A stretch of DNA of 21,410 nucleotides from NCBI GenBank assembly GCA_001687465.1, contig LVLI01000248.1:1-21410 (forward strand), in the 5' to 3' direction. Positions 8,270 through 18,533 of the stretch are shown piece after piece (within the stretch, counting starts at the first letter, position 1; each line of letters begins with the position of its first letter). The DNA comes from Halocafeteria seosinensis (Eukaryota; Sar; Bigyra; Bicosoecida). Made by a program: the position numbers and the translations under genes. The notes beneath the pieces were generated by a model, which saw only the letters and a list, made by a program, of their open reading frames with translations, searched no databases and was not told where the DNA came from.

Positions 8270-11000
8270 ATGGAGCATCCTAAGACGCCTCGAGGCAAGA
8301 AACAGCAGAATGCTAACGCAAATGATAAAGGAGGAGGAGGCGGTGCTGATCCCACGCGAAATGCCATTGAACAAATTGCTGCGCGTCGAGAAGCACGCCG
8401 TAAAGCTGCCGAGAACTACAGGAAAAAGAGGGAGGAGGAATTCAAGCAGAACGAACGTTTAGGAAAGCCAGGCGATGTTGATTTCCAACGTATGATCGAG
8501 GATTGGAGAGCCAAACATGGTGATGAAGCAGAGCCTGTAAGTTGCTCAAGCCTCATATAGATTGCGGTGCCTCTATGGAGCTGAATAGAGGCGCAAGTTG
8601 AAGGCTGGCGTCCGTAAACGGCCAGAGTGAAGATCCCCCTACAGCGTCCCCTCGTGAACCCTTTTTGTGAATTTCGAGTGATGTGGTCGCAACGAGGGGT
8701 CAAGCTTTCCCCGCTATAACGCAATATTGTGTACAAAAAACTGCGTGAACTTTTATTAACAACGACATCCGAATGTTTTGCAGCACGAGGACCCGGGAAA
8801 CTTGAAAATTTGCATCGCAGCTCGGAAGCGTCCCATCAATGAACGTGAAATCAGAAGCAAGGACTACGATTCGGTAGGTGCTGACAGAAGTATGCTCTGA
8901 ATAGTATCCATCACGCGAAAACAATTTATTTTCCCTTTCAGGTTACTTGCATGAACCCACGTGTGGTCGTCCATCACCCAAAGTACAAGGTTGACGGGAT
9001 TACGAAGTACTTGGAAACTCAAGCATTTGAATTCGACCATGTAAGTGGATGTTTGCCGGATTACACGACACATGCGAATGAAGCACGGTACCTCTTTCAT
9101 GTTTTCAGGCATTTGATGAGAATTCGACTAATGAGCAAATTTACAACTACACTGTGCTCCCTTTGGTGGCTCATGTGTTCCAAAGAGGCTACGGAACGTG
9201 TTTTGCCTATGGTCAGGTATGCGGCAGTGGACTCTGGATGATGCTCTCTCGCGTTGACTGTAGTTTGGATGGTGCGCGATGAAATGCAGACTGGTAGTGG
9301 TAAAACCTATACGATGGTCGGTGTACAGCAACTAATTGCTCAAGACTTGTTCCGGATGTTGGAAAAAGAAGAGTATGCCGGTAAAGGATTCACAGTTCAC
9401 GTGGCCATGTTTGAAATATATGGAGGCCGCTGCTCTGACCTACTCCACAATCGGTCAATGGTACGTTTACGGTTACTTTCGCCATGACGAGAAAGGCTGG
9501 ATGTATCTGAGTTTTCTGCGGTACCACCTTTCCCAGGTCGCCATCCGTGAAGACGGAAATAACAAAGTCCAAGCGGTTGGACTGAAGCATATAGAATGTG
9601 AAAGCTACGATGACCTTCTCGAAGTTATTGACCGTGGAAATGCTTGTCGGACAACTCACAAAACTGCAGTGAATGATGTTTCCAGCCGCAGCCATGCCAT
9701 TTGTGAAATCCAAGTGCGGGATAATCGCGATCGTGTATACGGCAAATTGAGTCTCATCGACTTAGCAGGAAGTGAACGAGCTGCGGATCGAAAGCATCAC
9801 AATCGGCAGAGACGAGTTGAGAGCGCTGAGATCAACAAGAGTCTCCTTGCGCTAAAAGAATGTATCCGGTCGATTGATAACAATAACCGGCATGTGCCAT
9901 TTAGAGCATCCAAATTAACGATGGTTCTCAAGGATAGTTTTACGTCTAACAACAGTCGCGTTGTTATGATTTCAACAGTGTCTCCCAACGCTGGCTCTTC
10001 CGATCACACTCAGAACACCCTTCGGTATGCTGACAGAATAAAAGAAAAGCCAGCTCACGCTCGAGGTCAAGTCGGAGGCCCTGTCTCCTCGGCGGGACTG
10101 AATGGACCAGTCAGCTCAGATATAACATACCTTCAGGAGCCCAGATTGGAAGAGGAGAATGACGAAAACGTGGACAAACCTGAAACGAAGAATGTGAAGA
10201 AGCAGAATGATGCTGCTCGTAACGGACCCCCTTCAGGGAGGCATTCCGGAGACAGCAGTAGCAATAAAGGAAGTTCACCGGAGGAGACAGCACCCAAGAA
10301 ACGACCAGCTCGGCGTCCAGCGCGTCGGCAGAAACCCATGGTGCAAACAGAAGACGATGACGACGGTGATGTGGCAGCGGATTTTAACCCATTGCCAAAC
10401 CAGCGACGACAAGGAAATAAAGGGAAACCCAGAGGAAGTGGAAGGGATGCAGACGTTGACGAAGAAGAAAAAACAGAGGAAGACTATAAGGAAGATGACA
10501 TCACGGCTCACGCACGCTCTCGCACTCCACCGCAGCGTCATGGCGGCGGTGGCAAGGGTGCGGCAGGAAAGAAGGGCAATAAACAGAAAAATGGAGGCGA
10601 AAGCCCTGTGCAAAAGGATGTTGCTTACTTAGCACAAACTTTACGCGAAGATGGTGATTTTGTGGGTGTGGATAGTGAACGATTTCTTGAGCTCAATGAG
10701 GCTGTAACTGAGGTCGTACAGTTGGAGGAAGATTTGCTCGAATCCCATATGTCTGCCATTCAAGAAAACGCTGAAGCGCTAACAGAAGAGGGTCAGCTCC
10801 TAAGCAAAGTACAAGGGGATACAGTGATCGACTATGACATTGATACATATGCTGAACGATTGGAGAAAATCCTGGCCAACAAACTAAAGACCACCAAGAG
10901 TTTGGTCAACAAAGTGCGCCGTTTCCGGAAAGCTCTAGAGAATGAAGAGATGGTTTCCAGGCGTATAGAACAGCAGAACGAAGGTGAAGGTAATGAGTAG
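8270..11000 (+). CDS. Kinesin-13 (MCAK/KIF2-type microtubule depolymerase)
   Basis: Six exons: 8270-8536, 8784-8873, 8942-9040, 9109-9216, 9290-9460, 9537-11000, all in phase 0, giving 732 aa. The motor spans about residues 95-415. It has [14 protein letters not shown]-loop GQTGSGKT (187-194, split by an intron), switch I NDVSSRSH (291-298) and switch II DLAGSE (320-325). Class hallmarks are the loop-2 KVD finger (135-137, in [11 protein letters not shown]) and LKEC (351-354). The preceding [13 protein letters not shown] resembles the kinesin-13 neck. After a K/E/R-rich linker, a conserved C-terminal coiled coil ([17 protein letters not shown]... [14 protein letters not shown]) follows, as in KIF2. 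Family members use ATP to peel protofilaments at microtubule ends in spindles and cilia. The N-terminus is short. The loop just after the P-loop ([16 protein letters not shown]) looks shortened compared with other kinesin-13s. An 11-A tract follows at 11015-11025. Confidence 0.95.
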
Positions 11001-11182
11001 AATATGTGAGAACTAAAAAAAAAAATGCGATTTATACACACTTGAAGTCTGCAAAGTTCAATGTTACCTTGGCTTCACTTCACAAGTCCAATGCGATCCT
11101 AGCCTAGGTCAGGTTTCCATGGGTGAATGCCTTGTTTGATTTTTTCATGTCGTAAACCCTAAGACATGTGTGTACGTTTTGC

Positions 11183-11275
11183 ATGAATAATGCATCCTCG
11201 TCAGCGAGCTACTGCTTCCACTCCGTCGAGCGATACGGCAATGGATCCGTCTTCGGGTGTTTGGCGATCGGATGA
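11183..11275 (+). other. Overlapping upstream ORF at the transporter start
   Basis: An ATG at 11183, 7 nt before the presumed start at 11190, opens a 30-codon frame in another register ending with TGA at 11273-11275. It overlaps the beginning of the coding region, including the alternative in-frame ATG at 11241. If translated, it would reduce initiation at the transporter ATG. Alternatively the transcript may begin downstream of 11183. Confidence 0.35.
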
Positions 11276-13258
11276 GACAGAGTCGAAAGCGGTAAATGAT
11301 TCCACGATGCAGCAGGGATCCCCCAATGCGCGGTTGTTGCCGAAGGATCCTCCATCGGGGCGTCAAAGTTATGGGGAGGAGGGTGCCGTGAACGCGACGA
11401 CCAGCGAGGATGCGCTGGTGGACGAGCCTTTGCTGAATGAAAATGAAAAATCTCGACTTCGATACAGGACGTTAGCCGCCTTGGCCGAATACGGACGTTC
11501 CCTGGAGAAACCACAGTCGGGCGACATGGCCGAACCCGCAACACGGAATGCCTGGGTGCGGGTAACCTCGTACGCGATTCTCGCGTGTTTGGGATCCACG
11601 TTGTTCGGGTACGAAATCTCGGTCATCTCGGGTGCCAAGGAAGAGTTCCGCGATGAATTCAATCTGGACAAGACGTCCTTCCTGTACGGTCTGGTAGCTT
11701 CGTCAATGACAATTGGAGCCATGCTGGGGACTGCCACAGCTGGATTTGTCCAGGATGAGTTTGGAAGAAAGTGTGCAGTCTTGTGCGCATCCTTCATCTA
11801 CACTACAGGAGCCGTATTGGAAGGAACTGCCGTACAACTATCCATGCTGATTTGCGGGCGAGTTATTGTCGGAGTCGGAGTAGGCTGGTTCAGCAGCACG
11901 ATTCCATTGTATATTGCTGAACTTGCTCCCTCAAAGATCCGAGGGAAACTTGTCACTCTGAACCAGTTCTCAGTTTGTATTGGAATCTTACTGGGATACA
12001 TTGTGAATTATACAGTGCAAAGCTGGAGATTCGAGCTAAGTGGGGGCATAATTATTGCGGCATTGCTAGGATTCTCATTCCTTGTGTTAACTCCAGAGAG
12101 TCCTCGTTGGCTTGTGTCTCGACACAAGTACGTCTGCAGTTCTGGTCTTGTTTGCTTCATTGACCACTTACTTCCCTTACCTTAACTTGCAGAATTGACA
12201 AAGCCTTTAATGTTCTCAAACTGGTTAGGCAAAGTTCAGACGCTAGCTGCGAAGCAGAGCTCGCTCTCATTGCTGGTATGTGTTTTAGAAAGAAACTAAT
12301 GAAGCGGTGGACCAAGTAATATGCATTCTGATTCACAGCAACCCATGAAGAGAATGCAAACATTCGAGTACTGGCAAAGCTAAAGCAACCGGCAGTGTTT
12401 CGGTCCCTGCTTATAGGCATCGGGTTGTCTGCCTCTCAACAGCTCACTGGGGTAAACGCAGTGAATTTCTTGTAAGCTTTCAGCGCTAGTTATGTTATTT
12501 ACACAATTGCTGTCAATGCTTTAGTCTTGCAGTGCACAAGAAGTTCTTCAAAACGCTGGAATGGTCCAAGGAAAAGCGTTTCTCATGGCAATCTTCATTG
12601 GAGTAGTCAAGGTGGTAATGGTCGGTATTGCGATGCTAATCATGGACAAAGTCGGAAGGAAAACATTGCTGCTTGTTGGATTGGCTGGTATGATATTGAC
12701 CGTTTACACACTGGCCACTGTTACCGTTATGACTGGTGATGAAGGACAAGTCTCTGCGATGACAGCTTCTGTCTCCTTATTGCTATAGTGAGTGATAGAT
12801 ATGTTTACGTTGGTACATGGCTTTACGATAATTTTGGTATTGTCGTTATGCATTTCAGCATGGGCTTTTATGAAATTGGATTGGGACCTGTTGTTTGGTT
12901 GCTCCTATCGGAGATATACCCCCTCTCTGTCCGAGGGGTTGCCATGAGCATCGGGGCGACCGCCAACTGGATATTCAGTTTCGTTACTGGGCTGATGTTC
13001 CCTGTACTCAAGGGTTGGATTCAACAGTCCGGAGTATTCTATGTGTATGGATCCATAGCAGTTGCCGCAACCGCATTCATATATTTCTTCGTTCCGGAAA
13101 CCAAGGGTTTGTCTATGGAAGAAATCGAAGGTAAGGAAAACTTTTAGTCGTGTGTGAGCTCAATATTTTACTTAGAGTTGGGAGTTGTAGTTACAGCTGT
13201 TTTCGTCAACCGAAACGACAGCGCCGTAGGAAATAAGAAGCAACGGCAAGAAGAGTAG
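11190..13258 (+). CDS. MFS sugar/myo-inositol transporter, 12 membrane segments
   Basis: Six exons: 11190-12127, 12193-12275, 12339-12471, 12533-12787, 12859-13130, 13197-13258; total 1743 nt, 580 aa. A hydrophilic N-terminus of about 122 residues contains an acidic DEPLL motif (78-82) of the DxxLL sorting type. Membrane segments begin at WVRVTSYAILACLGSTLFGY. Sugar-porter signatures are DEFGRK (189-194), PESPRW (302-307), QQLTGVNAVNF (374-384), DKVGRK between the later helices, and PETKG (549-553). The family carries hexoses or polyols across the plasma or vacuolar membrane, often with H+; the substrate here is not determinable. I preferred splicing of the last intron (13131-13196), which gives EEIEAVF as in the family. 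Reading through would end in EEIEGKENF and a TAG at 13147. The gene starts 189 nt after the kinesin stop. Confidence 0.93.
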
Positions 13259-13410
13259 TCGTGTCTGGGTAGTGACTGCTAATATCCAGACGTTTTGGGG
13301 TATAGTCTATGTATGCAGCACAACACTTCCCGTAGACCATCGGTATGCACTTAAGTCTCACACGAGTGGCGAAGTTGCATTTCAATCCTGTGTATTCTGT
13401 ATTCAGATCA

Positions 13411-14605
13411 TTAAGACAGCACTGCGGCGAACAGTCCAATAACTGCAAACACTAAAATAACAATAGTGCATAACTGGCAGTTGTCCTTCGTCTTGAGCAG
13501 TTTATGAATGCCAGCCAAGGCTCTATCCATTTTTCCTTGCACTTCCTCTACCTCTTCATTTGTTTCGTCGATCATTCTGAAGTCAAGAACAGGCATCTGT
13601 GTTTTATAGAACTGGAAGAAGCAGCGTTTCTTAACCAAACAAGACGTACCTTCCTTGTTCCTCTAGCTCACTGTTGATATTCTTAGCCATTTGATCAATG
13701 GTCGTTAATGTGCGGTCCATTTGGTCCAGATGCTGATCTTGTTGCTGGATCAACTGTTGCTGCTGTTGCTTACTCTCTTGGACAAAATCTTGATTCGCTT
13801 TTTGATATTTGTTCATGTTCTCCTCCCCTGCTCCAGAGCTGCCCGGTTTCGATTGTAATATCTGTAAAGGAACAACATCGGTGCGGACATGGAACCTTGG
13901 GTGATAATGGAGTGGCTCTCACCTTGCGCTCATCAGAGTGCATTTTCCCCTTTGTTTTCCGGGAATTTATCTCATCTTTAATTTCTTGTACCGTCTGCAG
14001 AATTCGACGATTACATGAGTAAATGTTATCTGATCTCTTGCATCGCGGAGGATGTGAGCTCACCTTTTCCGTTTGGCTGATGAACTCTTTCCTCGACGAG
14101 AGCTCTGCGTCATCTATGTGTGGAAACTGGTTCCGATTCCGTTCCACGTGTTTGACAGTCTTTTTAATGTTGCGTATATCTTGTTCTACTTGTTTGACTG
14201 AATTCAACAATTCTGAATGAGTGGTCTGGAATGCCGTGCTTTCCGCCGTATTCGTATTCTCTAGTAAGTTCCTCCATTTCTCGCGAGACAACTCTAGCTT
14301 ATTAACAGCATCCTTGAGTGCGCTGCAATCATCGAGAAAAGAAAACGTTGTATAATTTGGCATTTAGAGAGATTTTGGACCTTAAAAAGTGGGGCGCACA
14401 AGATTTCTTCCCTCCTATTTTCGTTATTCAGGACTTACTCGCGGAACGCATAGAATGGATCACTCCCAGAAGACGACATTAGAGGCTGTGCTAGGTTCTT
14501 ATCAATGTTTCGATGGGAAGGGGACCGTCTATTAGCACCTTTTGTATCAGCAGAGTGCTCCGTGTTGCCTTGTTCAATGTCGATGTCTTGGCCGCTATGA
14601 GCCAT
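13411..14605 (-). CDS. Qc-SNARE of the syntaxin-6/SYP61 (Tlg1) type
   Basis: Five exons on the minus strand: 14605-14439, 14322-14064, 13994-13923, 13861-13650, 13576-13411; total 876 nt, 291 aa. An unusual roughly 48-residue leader precedes DPFYAFRDALKDAVNKLE (49-66), the start of the syntaxin-6 N-terminal three-helix bundle. A glutamine-rich stretch leads into the SNARE helix (QQDQHLDQMDRTLTTIDQMA... ELEEQGRMIDETNEEVEEVQ). The zero-layer glutamine is Q235 and the helix ends near residue 262. A C-terminal anchor, CTIVILVFAVIGLFAAVLS, follows. Such proteins sit on trans-Golgi and endosome membranes and pair with Qa, Qb and R SNAREs in fusion. The last intron was placed with acceptor TTCAG before AATGATC because it alone restores phase and the heptad register. 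The gene is convergent with the transporter (152 nt between stops). Confidence 0.92.
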
Positions 14606-15393
14606 TATGAAACACACATAAAATGTTCAGTCGAGATTACTCGAGCTGGACGACGAAAATACCTCAACCGGACCACTAACGATCCTATACCGTGTCGATA
14701 TATCGTGCAGAGGAGCCCAATGAGCTCAGATCCAGTCGAGAGAGGGCAATCATTTCGTTTACTCTCGTTTTGCTAAAATTTGTTTAAGGGTCTCACTCAC
14801 TCATCCTGGAAGGTTACTGGGCCTCCATCTCTGTTTTGGCCGATAAATAGGATAATACAATAAATTGAGTAGTAAATATGAATGCCGTATGTCTTGCTTG
14901 TGTGGAATACACATTTCGTGGGTATTACCCGTAAACATTCCAATATTCAGGTTTACAATTCTCTAGTGCACGATGAAGAAAAGTGTTCATAGGTCCAGTT
15001 TTTGCTTGTTTTTGTCTTGCATGTTAGCGGTTTTCTTTTCTTGACAAGTCATACCACCAATGATAGCTATGTTGTATCGAACTGGGTATTTCCGTGTACG
15101 AAACTACTGCTGGGTTAGTCCAGCGTTAGGAGTTAGGACGCGAGATGTCGTTGCATGAAGAAGATCTTTCGGAGGACGAAAAAATACTTGCACAACCCGT
15201 GGAACAAGCTTTTCATATCATCACTAGACGGCCTTCGTTACCGTTCTTGACGACGAAGAACCGGGTTCTTTGCTTCGAAGAAAAAGGAGCGACGTAGGCT
15301 GATACATTGTCCATACGCTTTACTTAAGAATTACAAGTCCCTCCCGAACTGGAGACAGAAAGACCTTATAGAATCTGCTTATTACTGCCGTAT
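14606..15393. other. Intergenic region between the SNARE and BBOF1 genes
   Basis: This AT-rich spacer should hold the SNARE promoter and the BBOF1 3' UTR. The only notable frame is a 50-codon plus-strand ORF at 15145-15297. No TATA box or RNA gene was recognised. Confidence 0.5.
15145..15297 (+). CDS. Small ORF, 50 aa, doubtful
   Basis: The ATG-to-TAG frame begins MSLHEEDLSEDEKILAQPVE with an acidic amphipathic character, followed by a basic, hydrophobic half. It has no homologue that I recognise and is on the opposite strand to both neighbours. It could be a small gene, a first exon or chance. Confidence 0.15.
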   Translation: MSLHEEDLSEDEKILAQPVEQAFHIITRRPSLPFLTTKNRVLCFEEKGAT

Positions 15394-17276
15394 TCATGCC
15401 AAGTCGGGAAGCATGTTCTGTTCTGCGTAACTATCATCGGAATATGATTCCTCTTGGTGTTGCTGCTGCAATTGCTGTCGGCTGTCATGTATAGCATGCA
15501 GCAATCTGGCGCCAGCATCTTCACGCCCATTAGTAGCTTGCCTTTGTCCCGCACTTTGTTCTGACGGCAAGTTATATCTCGCAGGTTCTTCCAACTCCTT
15601 CGGGAGTGGCACTGAAAGCCCAAAAGGAGCCCCGGCTTCAAAATTGCGATCGTGTTTTTGTTCCACTTCTTCAGTAGACATAGAGGAGTGTGGATGCGGC
15701 CGCAATTGTGTTTCACCTTCTTCATGACTGTTGATCTTAGAAAACAATATTCTCAGCACCCTTTCCTTTTCAAGAGGAGTGAGTTGTTTTATGTCAACCC
15801 TGTTTGCATCAGTATTTTCCAACAGTGTTAGCAACCGACTCTCTTCCTCATTCTGTTGCAGGGAATGTGGCTGCGAGCTACCACCCATGCGCACTTCCAG
15901 GGTTCCTGACTGCGCAATATTGCGCGCAGCATTGGATGTGACCGAGTCCTGCCTTGAGGAATCGGACAGTTTCTTTCTAGAGGCAGCGATGGCCTTTCGA
16001 ATGCTGGGGAGTTGGGATCTAACAGTCTCGCGCTTGGCGTCCTCATACTTGTTCGAGGATCCTCGCAGCTGTGCCGCTTGTGCTTTCTTTACCGCAATTT
16101 CTTTACGTACGTCATGCAGAGCTTCCAGCAAAAATTGCTCCACCTCAGTCCTCTGCTTAACAACAATTTCTGCCAGTCGCCGGACTTTACGTAACTCTTC
16201 GTCCTTTCGCTGTAGAGCTGCACGTGTATCTTTCAACTCTGCTTTCAATGAGTCTATCTTCTTTTGAGTATACTTTTCGGTGGCTTTTGAGTGATCTTCA
16301 TAGTTCTGCTCGCGGTCTTCAAGTTGGGTCTCCAATTCGCGAACTCTGCTCCTCATTTCATTTATCATTTTTTGTTTCCTCTGCCCTTGTTTAGCGTATT
16401 CTTTTTCCTTATCCTTAAATAGCGACACCTCGCGAGCATACTGTTTATTTTCTTCTTGTAACCTTTCTTTCTCTTTGGTCAAGACCTCTGTTTGTTCCTG
16501 ATGGAATGCAAGCTCCTCACTCTGCCAAGTGCACATTGCAAGAGGATGCACTTAAGAAATATCCAAGCACCTCGCTTGCTTTATCACGTGCATCAACGTA
16601 CCATGCGTTTGTTATCAAATAAGACACGCTTAGTTCCCGAATCTAGCTGATTTTGTGCCTCCTTCTTCGCCTTGCGCTTGAGATTTGCATACTCTTTCTC
16701 ATGTTCCTTTTCTATATTCTTCTTCTCCAGTAAGAATTTCCGTTCTACTTCAGCAATTTCTTCATTGCGGGCTTTTTGTTCCTCTTGTAACTCCTCTCTC
16801 AGTTCTTCCAATTTGGCATCGTAGTCGGCTTTCTTCAGTTTAAACTCTTGCAACCTACCTAGTTCTTCCTTCGCGTTTCTGTAGTCTCTTCGTAGCTGTT
16901 CAATCGTCTCGTTTGAGCTATTTCGTATTTTTCGGCATTCTTCCTCGTACGCCTCCTTTAGCCGCTTAATCTCAGAAGTACTCTCATACTCCATATTCCT
17001 TAGCTGATCCCGCAGTTGGTTAATATACTCATCTTTCTGCTCCAACTGCTTCTGGAAGTACCCTATAAACTCGGCTGTCTCTTTGCTAGACCGCTCCGCC
17101 GCCTTCCTGAGCGATTCAGTATCTTGCTGCTGCTCCGACAAGCGAGAGGAGAGCGCAGCCTTCTCTTGCTGGAGGGACTGGCGAAGATATAATTGCTGTT
17201 GCGCCGTCTCCGAAGTTGAATTCGAGGCCGAGGCCTCTCCTGCGCCACTTTTTCCCTTCTTGTTTTTGGGCGGCAT
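15394..17276 (-). CDS. BBOF1: BBOF1/CCDC176-like basal-body coiled-coil protein
   Basis: Two minus-strand exons, 17276-16602 and 16521-15394, in phase 0, joined across an 80-nt intron (GTACGT ... TTGGCAG), give 600 aa. The start MPPKNKKGKSG resembles the lysine-rich start of BBOF1. Long coiled coils run over about residues 30-370. The diagnostic block RLAEIVVKQRTEVEQFLLEA followed by LHDVRKEI matches the conserved RTEVE.F.L.AL block of the family. LTPLEKERVLRILFSKIN further on matches the conserved C-terminal KEKVLR.LFAK.N element. The glutamine-rich, low-complexity tail is lineage specific. In vertebrates the protein aligns and maintains basal bodies and sperm axonemes, so its presence indicates a ciliated or flagellated cell stage. 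The gene is tandem with, and upstream of, the SNARE gene on the same strand, 788 nt apart. Confidence 0.85.
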
Positions 17277-17564
17277 TGTTCTAAAGGTTGCTCACTGGCC
17301 TAAAGAGTATGGATCATCGATAAAAAAAGTGAGTTTGGCCCTCATGGAGCTGTATATACCACCATGAAATGCCCTGGGGTTTCTGCGCCTAATTAGACTA
17401 TTGGGAGCATAGGAAACACGACAGCCACCAGGAGCAACTGAATAACAGCTATATACAATATGACGCTTAGTGACTACCCAGGGTACCGTGGATGGAGTGT
17501 AATTGGGCCAAATGGATTTCGCAATGGGGTTAACTTAACGGTTGGAACCTTCACAAAGATGTAA

Positions 17565-17650
17565 GACTCTCGGAGAGTCACAACTTGGGGACTCCCAAGA
17601 GTCTGAGACCCAGGCTCCGTACGACGTACGTGACGGTACGTCGCAAGTTG
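17565..17650. promoter_or_regulatory. Cluster of nested inverted repeats
   Basis: GACTCTC (17565-17571) pairs with GAGAGTC (17573-17579) across one base. CAACTTG (17581-17587) pairs with CAAGTTG (17644-17650). Inside the latter pair, GACGTAC (17623-17629) pairs with GTACGTC (17636-17642). Together they could form a compact branched structure in DNA or RNA, or be paired binding sites about 300 nt upstream of BBOF1. Function unknown. Confidence 0.4.
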
Positions 17651-17911
17651 CAACGGTGGATGTACCTGGACTTGGTACTTTTTCAGAAAAACTTTTTGAA
17701 GCTGTCTCGCAACCGTGGGTGTCTTACATCTAGCTATCATCATGTGCACAATACCAATCAGTACATGTGTGTGCACAATACTGTAGACGATTTTGGATTG
17801 TTTTGGTGTGTATTCAGATGTTGTGTCGTCGGCCGATGATTGGTACAGCTAGCGTTATAATCAAGTCGGACACCTGTGAATTTTAGGAATAGGATCACAC
17901 AGATTCATAGG

Positions 17912-18112
17912 CTACAGTACTCTGCCATTTCGCAAGGCGTGGTTGGTTTCTCTTGGAGTGTAGTCTTCTGCTTCAACACGGTCCGCGGATGAGCCAGCTG
18001 GAGACTTATCCTCCCCAGCGCTGGGGAGAAGTTTATTGAGGTTGAGTATGCTGTAATTGGTTCGGATGTCAAGGCCATCTCCGTGTTTGATCTCGGTTTT
18101 CGTGATGTTCAT
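17912..18112 (-). CDS. Small ORF, 66 aa, unknown
   Basis: The ATG frame begins MNITKTEIKHGDGLDIRTNY and continues hydrophilic to a TAG. It spans the perfect palindrome at 18011-18028. It lies on the same strand as, and 421 nt downstream of, the broken gene at 19909-18534, and might be a last exon of that gene. No splice link was established. Confidence 0.25.
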   Translation of the reverse strand: MNITKTEIKHGDGLDIRTNYSILNLNKLLPSAGEDKSPAGSSADRVEAEDYTPRETNHALRNGRVL

Positions 18113-18533
18113 TACTGATGTAGATGGTATCGAAATTCCGCGTTGGAATTGTTGGTTTATGAGTGGAAGCGAGAAGGCGTCACGAGTCCGGATCTTATTC
18201 AGTCGGCGCAGCTAAGAGGATTGACGTCTCAAAGGTGGATGCCTTTGTATTCGGAGTATCAAGTTTGGGCACCTTCTCGTCCTGTCACATGGTTCCTTGC
18301 CACCGATTTTCCCTGAGGTTTGCTCAGAACAGCAACTTTTGCTCCAAGTTAGGCGTGTATTTGTGTTCATCCTACAGTCAGGTTGCGAAACTGCCCAATT
18401 GCAGCTCCTGAACGTAAATCAGCGGCAGTTTCATCATATCAATGCACGCCTTAATGGACGTCACATACCCGCAGCGGTCCAGCAATTTGTATAGATCGCC
18501 GATAGATTTGGCACGGGGATAAGGCGTTCGGCT

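Larger units (their letters stand above)
17277..18533. other. Long spacer upstream of BBOF1
   Basis: No firm gene is present. The spacer contains a cluster of nested inverted repeats (17565-17650), an 18-nt perfect palindrome (18011-18028) and a 66-codon minus-strand frame (18112-17912). A plus-strand frame at 18163-18411 and a minus-strand frame at 17474-17776 show no domain and are probably chance. TATATA near 17352 lies far from the BBOF1 ATG and points to no clear gene. Confidence 0.5.

Noticed and set aside
9336-9536. Kinesin read as a single long ORF starting at 9336
   Set aside because: Sequence before 9537 in that frame is not kinesin-like. A 76-nt intron with GTACGT and TTTCCCAG ends, and the motor sequence in the other frame, show the true exon 5/6 boundary.
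12788-12858. Separate small gene starting at 12788 (MSDRYVYVGTW...)
   Set aside because: This is the translated intron before exon 5 of the transporter; splicing at 12787/12859 restores the YMGFYEIGLGP transporter helix.
13131-13147. Transporter ending at the TAG at 13145-13147
   Set aside because: A GTAAGG donor at 13131 and a TTACAG acceptor at 13196 give a family-typical EEIEAVF end in phase. Read-through remains possible as intron retention.
15731-16267. 178-codon plus-strand ORF opposite BBOF1
   Set aside because: It is an antisense shadow of a strongly coding coiled-coil exon; its serine/cysteine-rich composition reflects the reverse complement of K/E/Q codons.
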